From: Stentor coeruleus
Lineage: Eukaryota; Ciliophora; Heterotrichea; Heterotrichida; Stentoridae
NCBI GenBank assembly: GCA_001970955.1
Contig: MPUH01001062.1
Location: 1-24,998 of the forward strand
DNA: 24,998 nucleotides
Reading direction: 5' to 3'
Shown here one piece after another: positions 15,915-24,998 of the stretch. The translations under genes and the position numbers were made by a program. Each line of letters starts with the position of its first letter. Position 1 is the stretch's first letter. Below the pieces are notes generated by a model that was given only the letters and a program-made list of their open reading frames with translations, did not search any database and was not told where the DNA came from.

Positions 15915-17252
15915 ATGAAGAAAGTTTATGATTTTCTAGTCCTTGGGGGAGGTAGCGGTGGAGTAGCAGCAGCTTACAATGCTGCAAGATATGGGAAAAA
16001 AGTTGCAGTAATAGAATCACAAAGACTTGGCGGAACTTGTGTCAATCTTGGTTGTGTGCCAAAGAAAGTCATGTGGTATGGTGTTGCAATGATTGAAGAT
16101 TTTAAGCGAGCAAATGCTTACGGTATTGATTTGGAATACTCAATGAGTTTTGAAAAACTAAAAAACAATAGAGATGAATATGTGAAAAGAATAAATCTTG
16201 ATTATGAATCTATGCTAAAAGAAGAGAAAATTGATTACATTAGAGGATTTGGGAAGTTTCTTGATAGTTCGACTATAGAAGTTGGTACCGAGAGCATCTC
16301 AAGCAAACACATATTAATAGCCACAGGGTCAAGTCCTTTACTTCCTGATATCTTGGGCAAGGAGAATTTATCCACAAGTGATGATTTTTTTGCATTAAAA
16401 TCTTTACCAAAAGATGTTCTGATAATAGGCAATGGGTATATTGCAGCAGAACTTGCAGGGATTTTCAAGACTTTTGGCTCTAATGTTTCCATTGCAATTA
16501 GAGGGACATCATTTTTAAGGGGTTTTGATCAGGACATAGGAGAAATCATGGGACAAATTTATACTAAAAGTGGAATAAGATTATTATTTAACACAGATAC
16601 AAAAGAAGTTAATTTCTCAGGGGGTAAATTTCAGGCTAAGATAGGAGAACAGTTTGAATCTTTTGATAAAATCTTCGCAGCAGCAGGAAGGGTACCAAAT
16701 ATACACAAAATTAGTCTTGAAAAAGCTGGGGTTAAATTTGAAAATGGGTGTATCTTGACAGATGAGTATGAAAGGACGAATATTCCTGGAATTTACGCAA
16801 TTGGTGATGTAACTTCTAGGATTAAACTTACTCCTGTTGCCTCAGCTGCAGGGAAAAAACTTGTTGAAAGGATTTTTAATAATGGTACAGCTAAAATGGA
16901 CTATACTAATATTCCTTCAGTAGTTTTTTCACATCCACCTATTGGGATTTTAGGCATGACAGAAACACAGGCTAGGGAAAAGTTTGAAGATGTTAAAGTT
17001 TATAAAACATCATTTGATGATATAAATTTCGCTTTATCTTCACATAAGATGCCAAATTTTATGAAAATGATTTGTACTGGTAAAGATGAAAAAATTATTG
17101 GATTACATGTTCTTGGAAGAAATGTTGATGAAGCTATGCAAGGCTTTGCTGTTGCTATTAAAATGGGAGCGACAAAAGCGGATTTTGAGAATGCTGTGGA
17201 TTTAAGATTCTGGGGAACAAAGGTGTATAACAGGAATATTATGACATCTTAA
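15915..17252 (+). CDS. Glutathione reductase-like flavoenzyme with altered C-terminus
   Basis: This is a 445-residue ORF (TAA stop), close to the family's ~450. It has the FAD dinucleotide fold GGGSGG (11-16), the redox disulfide GGTCVNLGCVPKK (C42, C47), the NADPH fold with GNGYIAAE (172-179), the NADPH-phosphate-binding Arg pair IR...LR (R196, R202) and the FAD motif YAIGDV (294-299). The dimerisation domain is normal up to GATKADFENAV (418-428). There the usual '.IHPT..EE' segment, which carries the catalytic His and Glu that relay protons in the partner subunit, is replaced by DLRFWGTKVYNRNIMTS. A family enzyme would use NADPH to reduce glutathione disulfide in the cytosol. This copy should be strongly impaired for that or have another job. 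No frameshift or small intron nearby restores the motif. Confidence 0.9.
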   Translation: MKKVYDFLVLGGGSGGVAAAYNAARYGKKVAVIESQRLGGTCVNLGCVPKKVMWYGVAMIEDFKRANAYGIDLEYSMSFEKLKNNRDEYVKRINLDYESMLKEEKIDYIRGFGKFLDSSTIEVGTESISSKHILIATGSSPLLPDILGKENLSTSDDFFALKSLPKDVLIIGNGYIAAELAGIFKTFGSNVSIAIRGTSFLRGFDQDIGEIMGQIYTKSGIRLLFNTDTKEVNFSGGKFQAKIGEQFESFDKIFAAAGRVPNIHKISLEKAGVKFENGCILTDEYERTNIPGIYAIGDVTSRIKLTPVASAAGKKLVERIFNNGTAKMDYTNIPSVVFSHPPIGILGMTETQAREKFEDVKVYKTSFDDINFALSSHKMPNFMKMICTGKDEKIIGLHVLGRNVDEAMQGFAVAIKMGATKADFENAVDLRFWGTKVYNRNIMTS

Positions 17253-17314
17253 TTAAACTATAGGTTTTTTTCTATATCCTGTTCATGCTAAAGATATGCA
17301 TTTAGCTTAAATTA

Positions 17315-18280
17315 TTAAATCTTAGAATAAGTCCATTCAGCAAGTCTGGGGACTTCGACCCATCGTGAGTTTTTTGTTTTACAAGCAAGCACAGTAATAA
17401 TTAACGGCACTTTCCCATAAACAAACCTGGCACACAAGCAGTTTCCAGCTCTGGGTGTCTGTCCAGTTTTAACCCCATCAACTCCTTTACCTAAAAGCTT
17501 ATTAGTACTCTTCCAAACAATCTCCCGGGAGTTTTCCTTTGATATTTTGCATATATACTCTTTAGTATTGACAATTTCACTAAACAATTTATCAATCAAA
17601 GCATGTGAAGCCATAATACAAACATCTTTAGCAGTAGAAAAGTTAGGTCTTAAAGACATTCCATGAGGATTTCTAAACTTAGTATTCTTCAAACCTATTT
17701 CTTCAGCCATTTTATTCATTTCAACAACAAAAGCTCTAACTGGTTTAACTCCTCCTAAATATGTTCCAAAGAACTCAGATAAAGCATAAGCTGCATCGTT
17801 CCCTGAAGGTAGCATAAGTCCATATATTAAATCTTGTATAGATAATTCATCTCCTGCTTGAAGATTAGCTGAAGTTCCTGTAATTCTTGAAGCTCTTGTA
17901 CTAACAGTTACTAGTTTACTAAGAGGGAGGTTGTATTTTTCTGCTAGTTTTAATGACAAGTAACAGGTCATGATTTTTGTAAGACTTGCGATTTCTCGAC
18001 GTTCTTCTGCACCTTGAGAAAATAAAATTTGCCCTGTTATTGTGTTATATACGGCCCAGGTTTTTGCTGAGACATAAGGTGGAATAAGATGTTTAAGTTT
18101 TGTATGGGTTTCACTTATTGGAACTGATGATTGTAAGTTCTTGTATGGGGATGGAGAAGAGAGTCTGTGTGAACCATGAGACCTTTTTTCTACAGTCACT
18201 GCACGGGGTATGGAACATTTTGCTGTTGGTAAACTGGGAAGCATGAAGTCTTTTGAAGAATTCCTTTTTTCAAAGGACAT
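17315..18280 (-). CDS. D-Ala-D-Ala carboxypeptidase-like protein (peptidase S11)
   Basis: This is a 321-residue ORF (TAA stop) with all three active-site motifs of penicillin-binding-protein-fold enzymes: SxxK (S99-LT-K102), SGN (S159-N161) and KTG (K271-G273). Spacing is as in bacterial DacA/DacF-like enzymes. Flanking text is typical: AVYNTITGQILFSQ, REIASLTKIMT, GLMLPSGNDAA, NPHGM and GVDGVKTG. The bacterial enzymes trim peptidoglycan pentapeptides. Here the first ~65 residues are Ser/Pro/Lys/Arg-rich with no signal peptide, and the C-terminal domain of DacA-type enzymes is missing, so it is probably cytosolic. Bacterial ancestry by transfer is the simplest explanation; the gene is as AT-rich as its neighbours, so it is not recent contamination. 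The substrate is unknown: bacterial wall fragments or a new peptide are possibilities. It converges on the glutathione reductase gene (62 bp gap). Confidence 0.9.
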   Translation of the reverse strand: MSFEKRNSSKDFMLPSLPTAKCSIPRAVTVEKRSHGSHRLSSPSPYKNLQSSVPISETHTKLKHLIPPYVSAKTWAVYNTITGQILFSQGAEERREIASLTKIMTCYLSLKLAEKYNLPLSKLVTVSTRASRITGTSANLQAGDELSIQDLIYGLMLPSGNDAAYALSEFFGTYLGGVKPVRAFVVEMNKMAEEIGLKNTKFRNPHGMSLRPNFSTAKDVCIMASHALIDKLFSEIVNTKEYICKISKENSREIVWKSTNKLLGKGVDGVKTGQTPRAGNCLCARFVYGKVPLIITVLACKTKNSRWVEVPRLAEWTYSKI

Positions 18281-18946
18281 ATTTACATTTAGATTGGATT
18301 TCTGATGATAGATGATAGGTGGAGGATTGGATTTTGTAGGCTGGTTTGGGTTAGGAATCGAAGTGGACAGGTATTGGATAAGAGAAAAAATTGGAGAAAT
18401 GTATGCTTTTTGAAAATACTATGAATTGTATATATGAATATAGATAAAATAAATAATTATGGATAAATTTTTTTTTGTGTAGCTGATGGGGTATTTTAAT
18501 TGCTTGTGTATTTATTTCAGATGGGTTATTTTGTTAGAAGATTTAAAGGGTATTTTGATTGTGTATAGTATTGTCTAAAACTTCAGAATTTTTAAAGTTT
18601 AGATTTTTTGAAAGCTATATTTTCTGTATTTTTTTGGCTTTGATTAGTAATTAGTATATTGAATACATTAAGTGTAGTTTAAATAAAGATTATTTATGTG
18701 GCTAATAGGAGAATTTTGCTTATAGAAATAGATTAATTTTGTGTATTTTATATACTTATTCAATTTTACATCCATTATAAAATATAAAAGTATATATTAG
18801 TTTCATCAATTTTTTTTATATAATCCAGAATAAAACCATAAGAAATCAAAACAAATACAGTAATATTAAATATCAATCGATTTTATAATTCAAAACTTAA
18901 ATAAACTTTACACATACTTATATTGAATACCTATAACTAAACTTAA
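18281..18946. other. Intergenic region, no gene seen
   Basis: The left half (18281-18700) is G/T-rich and almost C-free on the + strand, the 5' flank pattern of the minus-strand carboxypeptidase-like gene. The right part (18770-18946) shifts to C/A-rich, the 3' flank of the next minus gene. No ORF, RNA gene or repeat was recognised. Confidence 0.5.
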
Positions 18947-20209
18947 CTACTCTAATTCTTGAAGGGTGCAAGTTATTTCTTCAAGTTTTTTGGCTTGAGT
19001 ATCAATTCGCATTAAATGCTTCTTAGAATCAACATAATATAAGTATTTTTTAAACCTCCGGACTAGAACTATTGCAAGAGGGCCAATCATAATAAAGGAG
19101 GGATAAATTATTGCCTTGAGTTGAGGTTGTTTGTAATTGATTTCTACTAACCCTTCACTTGTTATAAGAAAGTTATCGCAAAGCACCTTATATCCAGCTG
19201 AGAATTCTTCAGGGAAAAGAGAATAGCTTTGAGACTCAGGACAAAATTCCCAGAAAGATACTATTCCTGAACCAGTTATTAATATTTTATCACGGACTGT
19301 TGATGCAGTACAGAATGTAACATTAGATGGCAAGGATGGGATTTTATGCCAAGATTGAGCTGATAAATCAAAATACTCACAATTCAAAAGATGTGGCATA
19401 GTTGATCCGAAAGCATAAACTTTATTGTTTTTCAGAACACATGCAGCAAAGTTTTTCTGATAGTTGCTTCTACAAACATGAACAGCTCTATCTAAATATA
19501 AATCATATATAACAGCATCACTAATTGGTTCATGCCCGTTAGTCCCACTATGCAAGAAAAATGTACTATCGTCAAGTCTACAGCCTCCAAAATAATGATC
19601 GCCTTTTAATTCCTCGCTTATTTCACTTACTGTTTTTACTAAAGTTTGAAGCTCAATTTTAGTAAATTCTCTGAAATTCTCATCGAAATAAAATATGTAC
19701 TGGTCATTTATAGATAATGGTATAGGATAGTTTTCTGCTGAAGGATATCTGAATAGCTCCTGAATTCCGATAATAACTTTTTCCCAGCCATTTTTTAAGT
19801 TGTCAAATTTTGGAATTGATATACGGCTAAAATATTCAACAGTCTTACGATCAACTTTCTTATCAGCAATCATTTTTTTAACTAAATCTTCACAATTCTT
19901 TTCGATTTGGTTTAAGGTTTCGATAATCAAATTAGTTTGATTTAGGACTTCCTGGATAATTTTATCTGAGATATTTTTACAGAAACCCCTGGCTTCTTCC
20001 AGCTTATTTTTATAGTTTTTAATGATCAAAGTCACTGCTTTTCTGTTTTGACCATCCAGAGCAAGTATCAAGGGTTTGATATTATGTTGGCCCTGTGAGG
20101 ATTTGTGATTCTCTATATGAGTTGAACAATAATGCTCTCTTGAACCATGGCAACTACAGCAAAATGTTGACTCCTCGAAACAATTATATTCAAAGCATGC
20201 ACTTTCCAT
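18947..20209 (-). CDS. B-box zinc finger, coiled-coil and Kelch-like protein
   Basis: This is a 420-residue ORF (TAG stop). Residues 5-42 carry Cys/His spaced like a B-box: C5, C10, CC..C at 17-20, then C28, H31, H35 and H42. Residues ~55-130 are predicted coiled coil (KNYKNKLEEARGFCKNI, QIEKNCEDLVKKMIADKK). From ~residue 200 onward there are Kelch/beta-propeller-like blades: GGCRLDDSTFFLHSG, NKVYAFGSTM...CEYFDLSAQSWHKIPSLP, KILITGSG. There is no RING domain in front, so E3 activity is not implied. Proteins with B-box, coiled coil and Kelch are an expanded class in ciliates (from general knowledge), probably scaffolds. The start at 20209 is followed directly by the zinc-ligand region, which supports it. 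Confidence 0.8.
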   Translation of the reverse strand: MESACFEYNCFEESTFCCSCHGSREHYCSTHIENHKSSQGQHNIKPLILALDGQNRKAVTLIIKNYKNKLEEARGFCKNISDKIIQEVLNQTNLIIETLNQIEKNCEDLVKKMIADKKVDRKTVEYFSRISIPKFDNLKNGWEKVIIGIQELFRYPSAENYPIPLSINDQYIFYFDENFREFTKIELQTLVKTVSEISEELKGDHYFGGCRLDDSTFFLHSGTNGHEPISDAVIYDLYLDRAVHVCRSNYQKNFAACVLKNNKVYAFGSTMPHLLNCEYFDLSAQSWHKIPSLPSNVTFCTASTVRDKILITGSGIVSFWEFCPESQSYSLFPEEFSAGYKVLCDNFLITSEGLVEINYKQPQLKAIIYPSFIMIGPLAIVLVRRFKKYLYYVDSKKHLMRIDTQAKKLEEITCTLQELE

Positions 20210-21042
20210 GTTACAATTATAGACTACCTAACTATAACCTCTCAAATCAACGTATAAAATGCCAGTATTATTAAGCTTTTGAGTTAATCTATTCAACATG
20301 GAAAATTTAAAAAATGGAAGGATAATTTTAATCCTTTCAGAGACTGTTGATGACCTATTTTTAGCTTAAATAAACTTTTCTATGATAAACAAAGCTATGG
20401 TTTATTTTGAAAATAAGTTAATTAGTGAAATAATCAGAGAAACGATTTATTTAGTGATTTTGATATCTTTATAACTAAAGTTAAAGGAGCTAAGTTTTAG
20501 TTATTTTGATAGTCTTAGAAGTAAAAGAATTTTTATACATTAAAAGGTTTCTTTATTTTTTTTTATTTTGATAGTCTTAGAAGTAAAAGAATTTTTATAC
20601 ATTAAAAGGTTTCTTTATTATTCTTTAAAAGTAACTAACAATAAAATATTTCAATGCTTTAGAATCTGGAAAATATTTCTATTATACCCAGACGACCTAG
20701 CTTACTTAGTAAATTTTAATCTAACTATAAGTATCAAAAGCAAGACAAATTGAGAAATGTTTCAGTTATATGGAATTTTTATATTTGCATTATCTTGTTG
20801 CGGCATAAAATGATATATAAAGCATTCCAATCCACTTTAGGATAGATAATTTCTTTTAAATATATAATACCTCAGTTTTTATTACTGTTATAATTGTGAA
20901 GGCAAATCAGGTATACATTTAAAAGAAGCATAAGTTTATAATAACTAGCCCATTGTATTTTTACCAAAAAATCTAACTATATTAGCATATTATCAATAAA
21001 GTAATAAACTATTATCTAATTTTTACTATTTATTTGATTGAA
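20210..21042. other. Intergenic region with one tandem duplication
   Basis: No gene could be supported. A 61-codon + ORF (20568-20753) begins inside the duplicated segment at 20501-20619 and has no recognisable content. The rest is AT-rich without clear signals. The right border adjoins a decayed paralogue of the downstream membrane-protein gene. Confidence 0.5.
20501..20619. repeat. 57-bp perfect tandem duplication (period 62)
   Basis: Sequence 20501-20557 recurs without change at 20563-20619, separated by a T5 run. Each copy begins TTATTTTGATAGTC and ends GGTTTCTTTATT. The location is noncoding. It could be a recent duplication or an assembly error. Confidence 0.95.
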
Positions 21043-21570
21043 CATATTTTTGGATAAGATTTTACAATAACAGAGTCTCTTTTTATATTATTTTAATATT
21101 AGGAGTTCAATTTTCAATATGCAGTGTTTAATTTACTTTAATAATTTCTAAATCAAAGCTTTTCATGATATAATTTCCCCCTAAATAATTTTCAAATTCT
21201 TCTAGTATCGCATTTATCAGTGTATATAATAAATTTGATTATTTTATATAAACAAAACTATCTTTACAAAATTATAGGCATTTTCTGTCTAAAAAGGTCA
21301 TTTTATTGAATCATAAAATTTCTATGTTGTTAAAGCCTCGTTTATATAATTTTTAAAATAGAGTTTAAAGAATAAAGCATATTATGAGGAAGGCTATAAT
21401 AAATACTGATTAGAAATTTACGTTGTAGCCTGATTTCATGAATAAAATTATAAAAATGATACTAAATTTTTATTTAAAATACCAAATTCCAAATAAAACA
21501 ACTCTATCATAACTGATAAATAATATTATTTATTAAGAATTATTTTTATCTGAATAAATTCTTTATTTTA
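21043..21570 (-). pseudogene. Decayed partial paralogue of the LNR/multipass membrane protein gene
   Basis: On the minus strand this stretch resembles, in order, the 3' part of the neighbouring gene (about 21880-22610). For example, SNLLYTLINAI...ENYLG is recognisable against SHLLYTQIDEI...ENYLG, followed by MKSF and LEIIKV, then a TAA where the intact gene reads on. Upstream, DNA matches run near 21320-21470 (GTAGCCTGATT.CATGAATA) to 22370-22530. About 200 bp corresponding to 22160-22370 are missing, and multiple stops and frameshifts occur. Only the C-terminal third of the gene is represented. This is a duplicated, non-functional fragment lying just 3' of its functional relative. Confidence 0.8.
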
Positions 21571-21867
21571 CACAATTATTTAGTATAAGATCAAAGTAAG
21601 TTTCTAAAAAAATTGAAGCACTGGAGATTTTAAACATATGTTTAAAACTTGTTAAATATCCTTAGTAATTCTTCTTATTTAACAAAATCCAAGCTATAAA
21701 ATCATAAACACAATATTTAAACTGCAGTATCATTACTATTTTTATCTAATTATGCACTTTTTAAAATATACCTAATTAGCATTCAAAATTAACAAATAAA
21801 AACTAAAATATAAATAATAAAAGTATCAACATAAACACATACTCAACCATAATTAATATCTTACTAC

Positions 21868-24800
21868 TTATTTTATCGCATAAGCTTTTGGGAAAGATTT
21901 TACAAATATAGACTCTCTTCTTATATCCGCTCTGATATTAGGAGCTATATTATCAATGTATGCATCCTTATCTGCTTTGATTATTTCCAAATACAAACTT
22001 TTCATGCTGTTAATTTTATTCCCTAAGTAATTTTCTGTTCCTTGAGGTATTTCATCAATCTGTGTATATAATAAATGTGATTCCTTCATATACAAAAATG
22101 GTAACTCGACGAACTCTTTAGAAATTTTCGGGTCAAAAGGATCTTTTTTATAGAATCTCTTTTTTAAACACTCAATTTCTGAAATGATATTTTCTCTAAC
22201 ACTTTTTAGCATATATTTAAGCCAATAAAAAATAAATAATAAATTTGTAGTAAAAATAACTACCATAACTAAAATTCTTGTATTATCTTTTTCTGTAGAA
22301 TCAGTATAGATGATTCCCATCATAATTGTAATAATAGCAGCTATTGTGGCAAAAATCTCAATATTGTTAAGATCTTCGTTTATATAAGGTTTGAAATATA
22401 GTTGAAGGATAAAACAGATTATGAGGAATGTTATTATAAAAACTGATTGGAGATTTGAACTGTAGCCTGATTGCATGAATACAGTTAGTAGAACGATTAT
22501 GAATTTTTTAGCTAAAATAACAAATTCCCAATAATATCGACTATGGCGATAACCGTTAAATAGAAATCCAAATTTATATTTAGCTTCATTGAAGTATAAA
22601 TTCTTTCTCATCTTATACAGTTTAATAAACACATAAAGCGGTACTGCTATTCCCCACACAACAACTCCAAAAGTAGAACTCCAAACTATTTTGAAATAAT
22701 GAGCTTTATCGCATTTTATATCTCTGTTTTCAATTAAATAATTTTCCAATTTATATTCTGAAACTGTTAGTCTTTCATTAAAATCATCTTGTTTTCCATT
22801 TATCAGTGACTGACAGGCTAAAGGACTTAAAGAGTAAGTCATAACTGTAGGATACACAAAGAAAAATGGGACAATCAAAGCGACACTGAAATACATTTTT
22901 AGAATAATTTTGAAGTTGCTTTTTTTAAGCTCGCTAACCTTTTCTTTTAATATTAGATATTCTTCCATTACTTCTTTGTCATCATAGCTGATTCCTTTAC
23001 CACGATTACGAAGATTAATATAAATTCTATCGAAAAACAATATTATTACAGCAAATAAAGCTGAAAATCCAAGAACAATTATAGGTAAAACAATGACAAA
23101 ATAGATTCTATAATAGTATAATTCATCTTCAGGAAGACTACGATTCCAAAGGCATTTAAACGAATAAAAGTATTCAGAGGTTGAACTTTCGTTATCTTTG
23201 CTTGCTTTACCTGATCTTAAATTCTGAACCTGGCTCGGCCAACTAATTCTATATTGTAAACAAAGTAAAATAACTTGAATATAATTGATTATAATTTTTA
23301 AACCAATAGAATACAGTTCTTCAGGAGTGAAATTAGTTGTGATTGTGCATTTTATTAACAGCCCAAATACTAAGAAAATCATGACAACAAGAGCTAAAAT
23401 TATTAAATAATTTTGCCAATCTTCTAAACACTTTGAGCAATAATTCAAAGAAGTTTTTGTAAAACCACTCGTACAAGAGTGGCAGAATTGCCCTTGATAT
23501 CCATCCTTGCAAATAGTTCTATAGCTATTTGCAGTAAATTTTGATTCATTAAATTCCTTTTCATTTTGATCTCCAAGTTCTTCATAATTATTGACACAAG
23601 CATCTTTATTAGGACATTCTCTGAAAACTAAAAAATATTCGTTTGAGCTATTGTGCCTCCAAACACCTGGAACTGGAGCAATTATGTTATTATGGCAACT
23701 CATGTTTGGTGTACAATGAAAGCAAGAGATATCTTCTGATTCTCCATGATAAGAATAGCTATTTTCATTGCAAGCTAGACATATTCCCTCCATTCTGATG
23801 TAGCCATTTTGACATTTATTAAAAGGATTTAAGCATCGATCATTATTACAAAAGCCTATCATAGTTTCATTGGCAATTAATTCAAGAGCATTGCTAAGTT
23901 CTAATGATTCTGTGTAATTTCCCTCTGGTATATAAGATGGTGATTTATAAAACCATGCAAATGAAGATTGAGAATCCATTTTAAACTTGCTTTTATCTGA
24001 GTTATTGAAAGAAGCATCAGTCATAATAAAAGATGAATTAATCAATTTAAGAGTTTTACCTTCAAAAACAACAGGAGATTCAAGGCTAAAAATATACAAC
24101 TCAGATCTATCTGCAAGAAATAATATATCATTTATTGTCGGAAAGTTATTAAGATTTACAAATGAAATATTGGCTTTAGATTTGTCTAAAATCTCAAAAA
24201 TAAGAGATTCTTCAAACGTTTTATCAACTGTTATGTCAACTGCCTGTAAATAAATTGTTGAGTTTAAAGCACTTATAAGGACTGTATTGCTAAAATTCAC
24301 TTTATTCATTACAATGGAATAATTTAAATTAAGCAAAGAATTATTTGCATAAATTATTTTTGTGTTTTTGCAATCAGAGTCAGAGAAATTAATCTGTTTN
24401 TTAAAAATTTTTCATTTTTGCAAGATCGTAAATTATAATTAACAAGGCAATTAACTTTGTCAATGGAAACCGTGACTTTACAGTTCATATTATCACCATC
24501 TTTTGCATCCATTTCAAAGTTAAAACTAGAGTCATCACAAGATTGGACACTAAGTGATTTCAATGAAATTTCAAGGCCATTATTTTTTCTCTTGTTTAAT
24601 GTTATTATTGAATTTTCGTTAGTAAATATAAGGTTGTTCATAAAAATATTATTTGCGGTGATAGAGCATTGAATATAGCTTATGCTATCATTTTGAAAAT
24701 CTAAGTAGCAGTTTGCATTTGATAAATGATCAATTATGAAGCTATTACTACCTTTCAAGAAATTAGTCAAATTTGTATCATAAAAATCATGGCCAGAACC

Positions 24801-24998
24801 TGATAATTTTCTCTTGGTTGAAGGAAATTTTTCGGATAAGCTAGTCGAATTTTTATTACAATCCCATTTATCAAATTGACATTGAATAACATTACATTCA
24901 GGCTCACAAAAACCATTACCAAGCATATTTTCAAAGCATCCTTGTGCACAGGTACCACAGTCTCCTTGATCCCAAGCACATTCTTCATTGTTTAATTC
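21868..24998 (-). CDS. LNR (Notch-repeat), Cys-rich, multipass membrane protein (N-terminus outside window)
   Basis: Read from the window's right edge, the protein begins inside one Lin-12/Notch repeat (ECAWDQGDC) and has a complete second one (24861-24963: GNGFCEPEC...C..D.WDC). About 300 residues of Asn/Ser-rich beta-repeat-like ectodomain follow. A Cys-rich region (about 23850-23428) includes the EGF/GCC-like CKDGYQGQFCHSC. About nine hydrophobic membrane segments follow (about 23412-22213; clear ones near LIILALVVMIFLVFGLL, VLPIIVLGFSALFAVII, FATIAAIITIMMGIIY), with the motif RYYWEFVILAKKFIIVLL before the sixth, then a ~110-residue cytoplasmic tail ending in TAA. A single N at 24400 breaks the frame: sequence is open on both sides, and a gap of 2 (mod 3) bases would join it. 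Receptor or channel-like surface protein; ligand unknown. Confidence 0.85.
24400..24400. other. Single-N assembly gap inside the membrane-protein gene
   Basis: The reading frame on the right (codon tops at 2 mod 3) and that on the left (codon tops at 0 mod 3) are both open up to the N. The gap size is therefore unknown rather than one base, and the apparent frameshift here should not be taken as biological. Confidence 0.85.

Noticed and set aside
20568-20753. 61-codon + ORF as a gene
   Set aside because: It begins inside the 57-bp tandem duplication and has random-looking, AT-driven composition.
24337-24420. True frameshift splitting the LNR membrane protein into two genes
   Set aside because: An N lies exactly at the frame change, both sides are open and the domain order is continuous, so an assembly gap of unknown size is the simpler explanation.

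Overview
The window looks like macronuclear (somatic) DNA of a ciliate, most likely a heterotrich such as Stentor. This is inference. The supporting observations are very AT-rich DNA, compact and mostly intronless genes on both strands, a highly divergent beta-tubulin beside another probable cytoskeletal gene, CDPK, B-box and WD40 family members, and a Notch-repeat (LNR) cysteine-rich multipass membrane protein of a type common in ciliates. All tryptophans in the long ORFs are TGG. Every intact gene ends in TAA (10) or TAG (3), none in TGA, so the standard code works throughout. No intron is needed to read any gene.

Layout. 1-979: no gene; G-rich then C-rich on the + strand. 980-2181: convergent pair, a C2/coiled-coil protein (+) and a small Cys-tagged hypothetical (-). 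2182-3546: intergenic, with two identical tRNA-Arg(TCT) genes (-) inside a diverged ~0.4 kb tandem duplication. 3547-4362: possible mitochondrial FASTK/OPR-like repeat protein (-). 4790-5999: decayed calcium-dependent protein kinase (+). 6275-7500: charged-helix protein interrupted by an apparent 1-nt frameshift in a purine tract (+). 7768-9882: WD40 protein (-). 9883-11165: mostly empty, with a tandem duplication at its left edge. 11166-12095: secreted, Cys-rich, jelly-roll glucanase/lectin-like protein (-). 12096-13064: no convincing gene.

13065-14468: divergent beta-tubulin (-), head to head with a small basic protein (+, 14454-14945); their preferred start codons are only 9 bp apart. 15120-15551: RNF115/126-like RING E3 ligase (+). 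15915-17252: glutathione reductase (+) whose C-terminal catalytic His/Glu segment is replaced by unrelated sequence. 17315-18280: D-Ala-D-Ala carboxypeptidase-like (peptidase S11) protein (-), probably of bacterial ancestry. 18947-20209: B-box/coiled-coil/Kelch-like protein (-). 21043-21570: decayed partial paralogue of the last gene. 21868-24998: LNR/Cys-rich/multipass membrane protein (-), N-terminus outside the window and interrupted by a one-N assembly gap.

The genes do not form one pathway; this is a mixed housekeeping and lineage-specific neighbourhood. The most unusual points are the glutathione reductase without its proton-relay histidine, the aberrant beta-tubulin with a nearly abutting divergent partner, a penicillin-binding-protein fold enzyme in a eukaryote, and a high load of short (57-79 bp) tandem duplications, some of which may be assembly artefacts.
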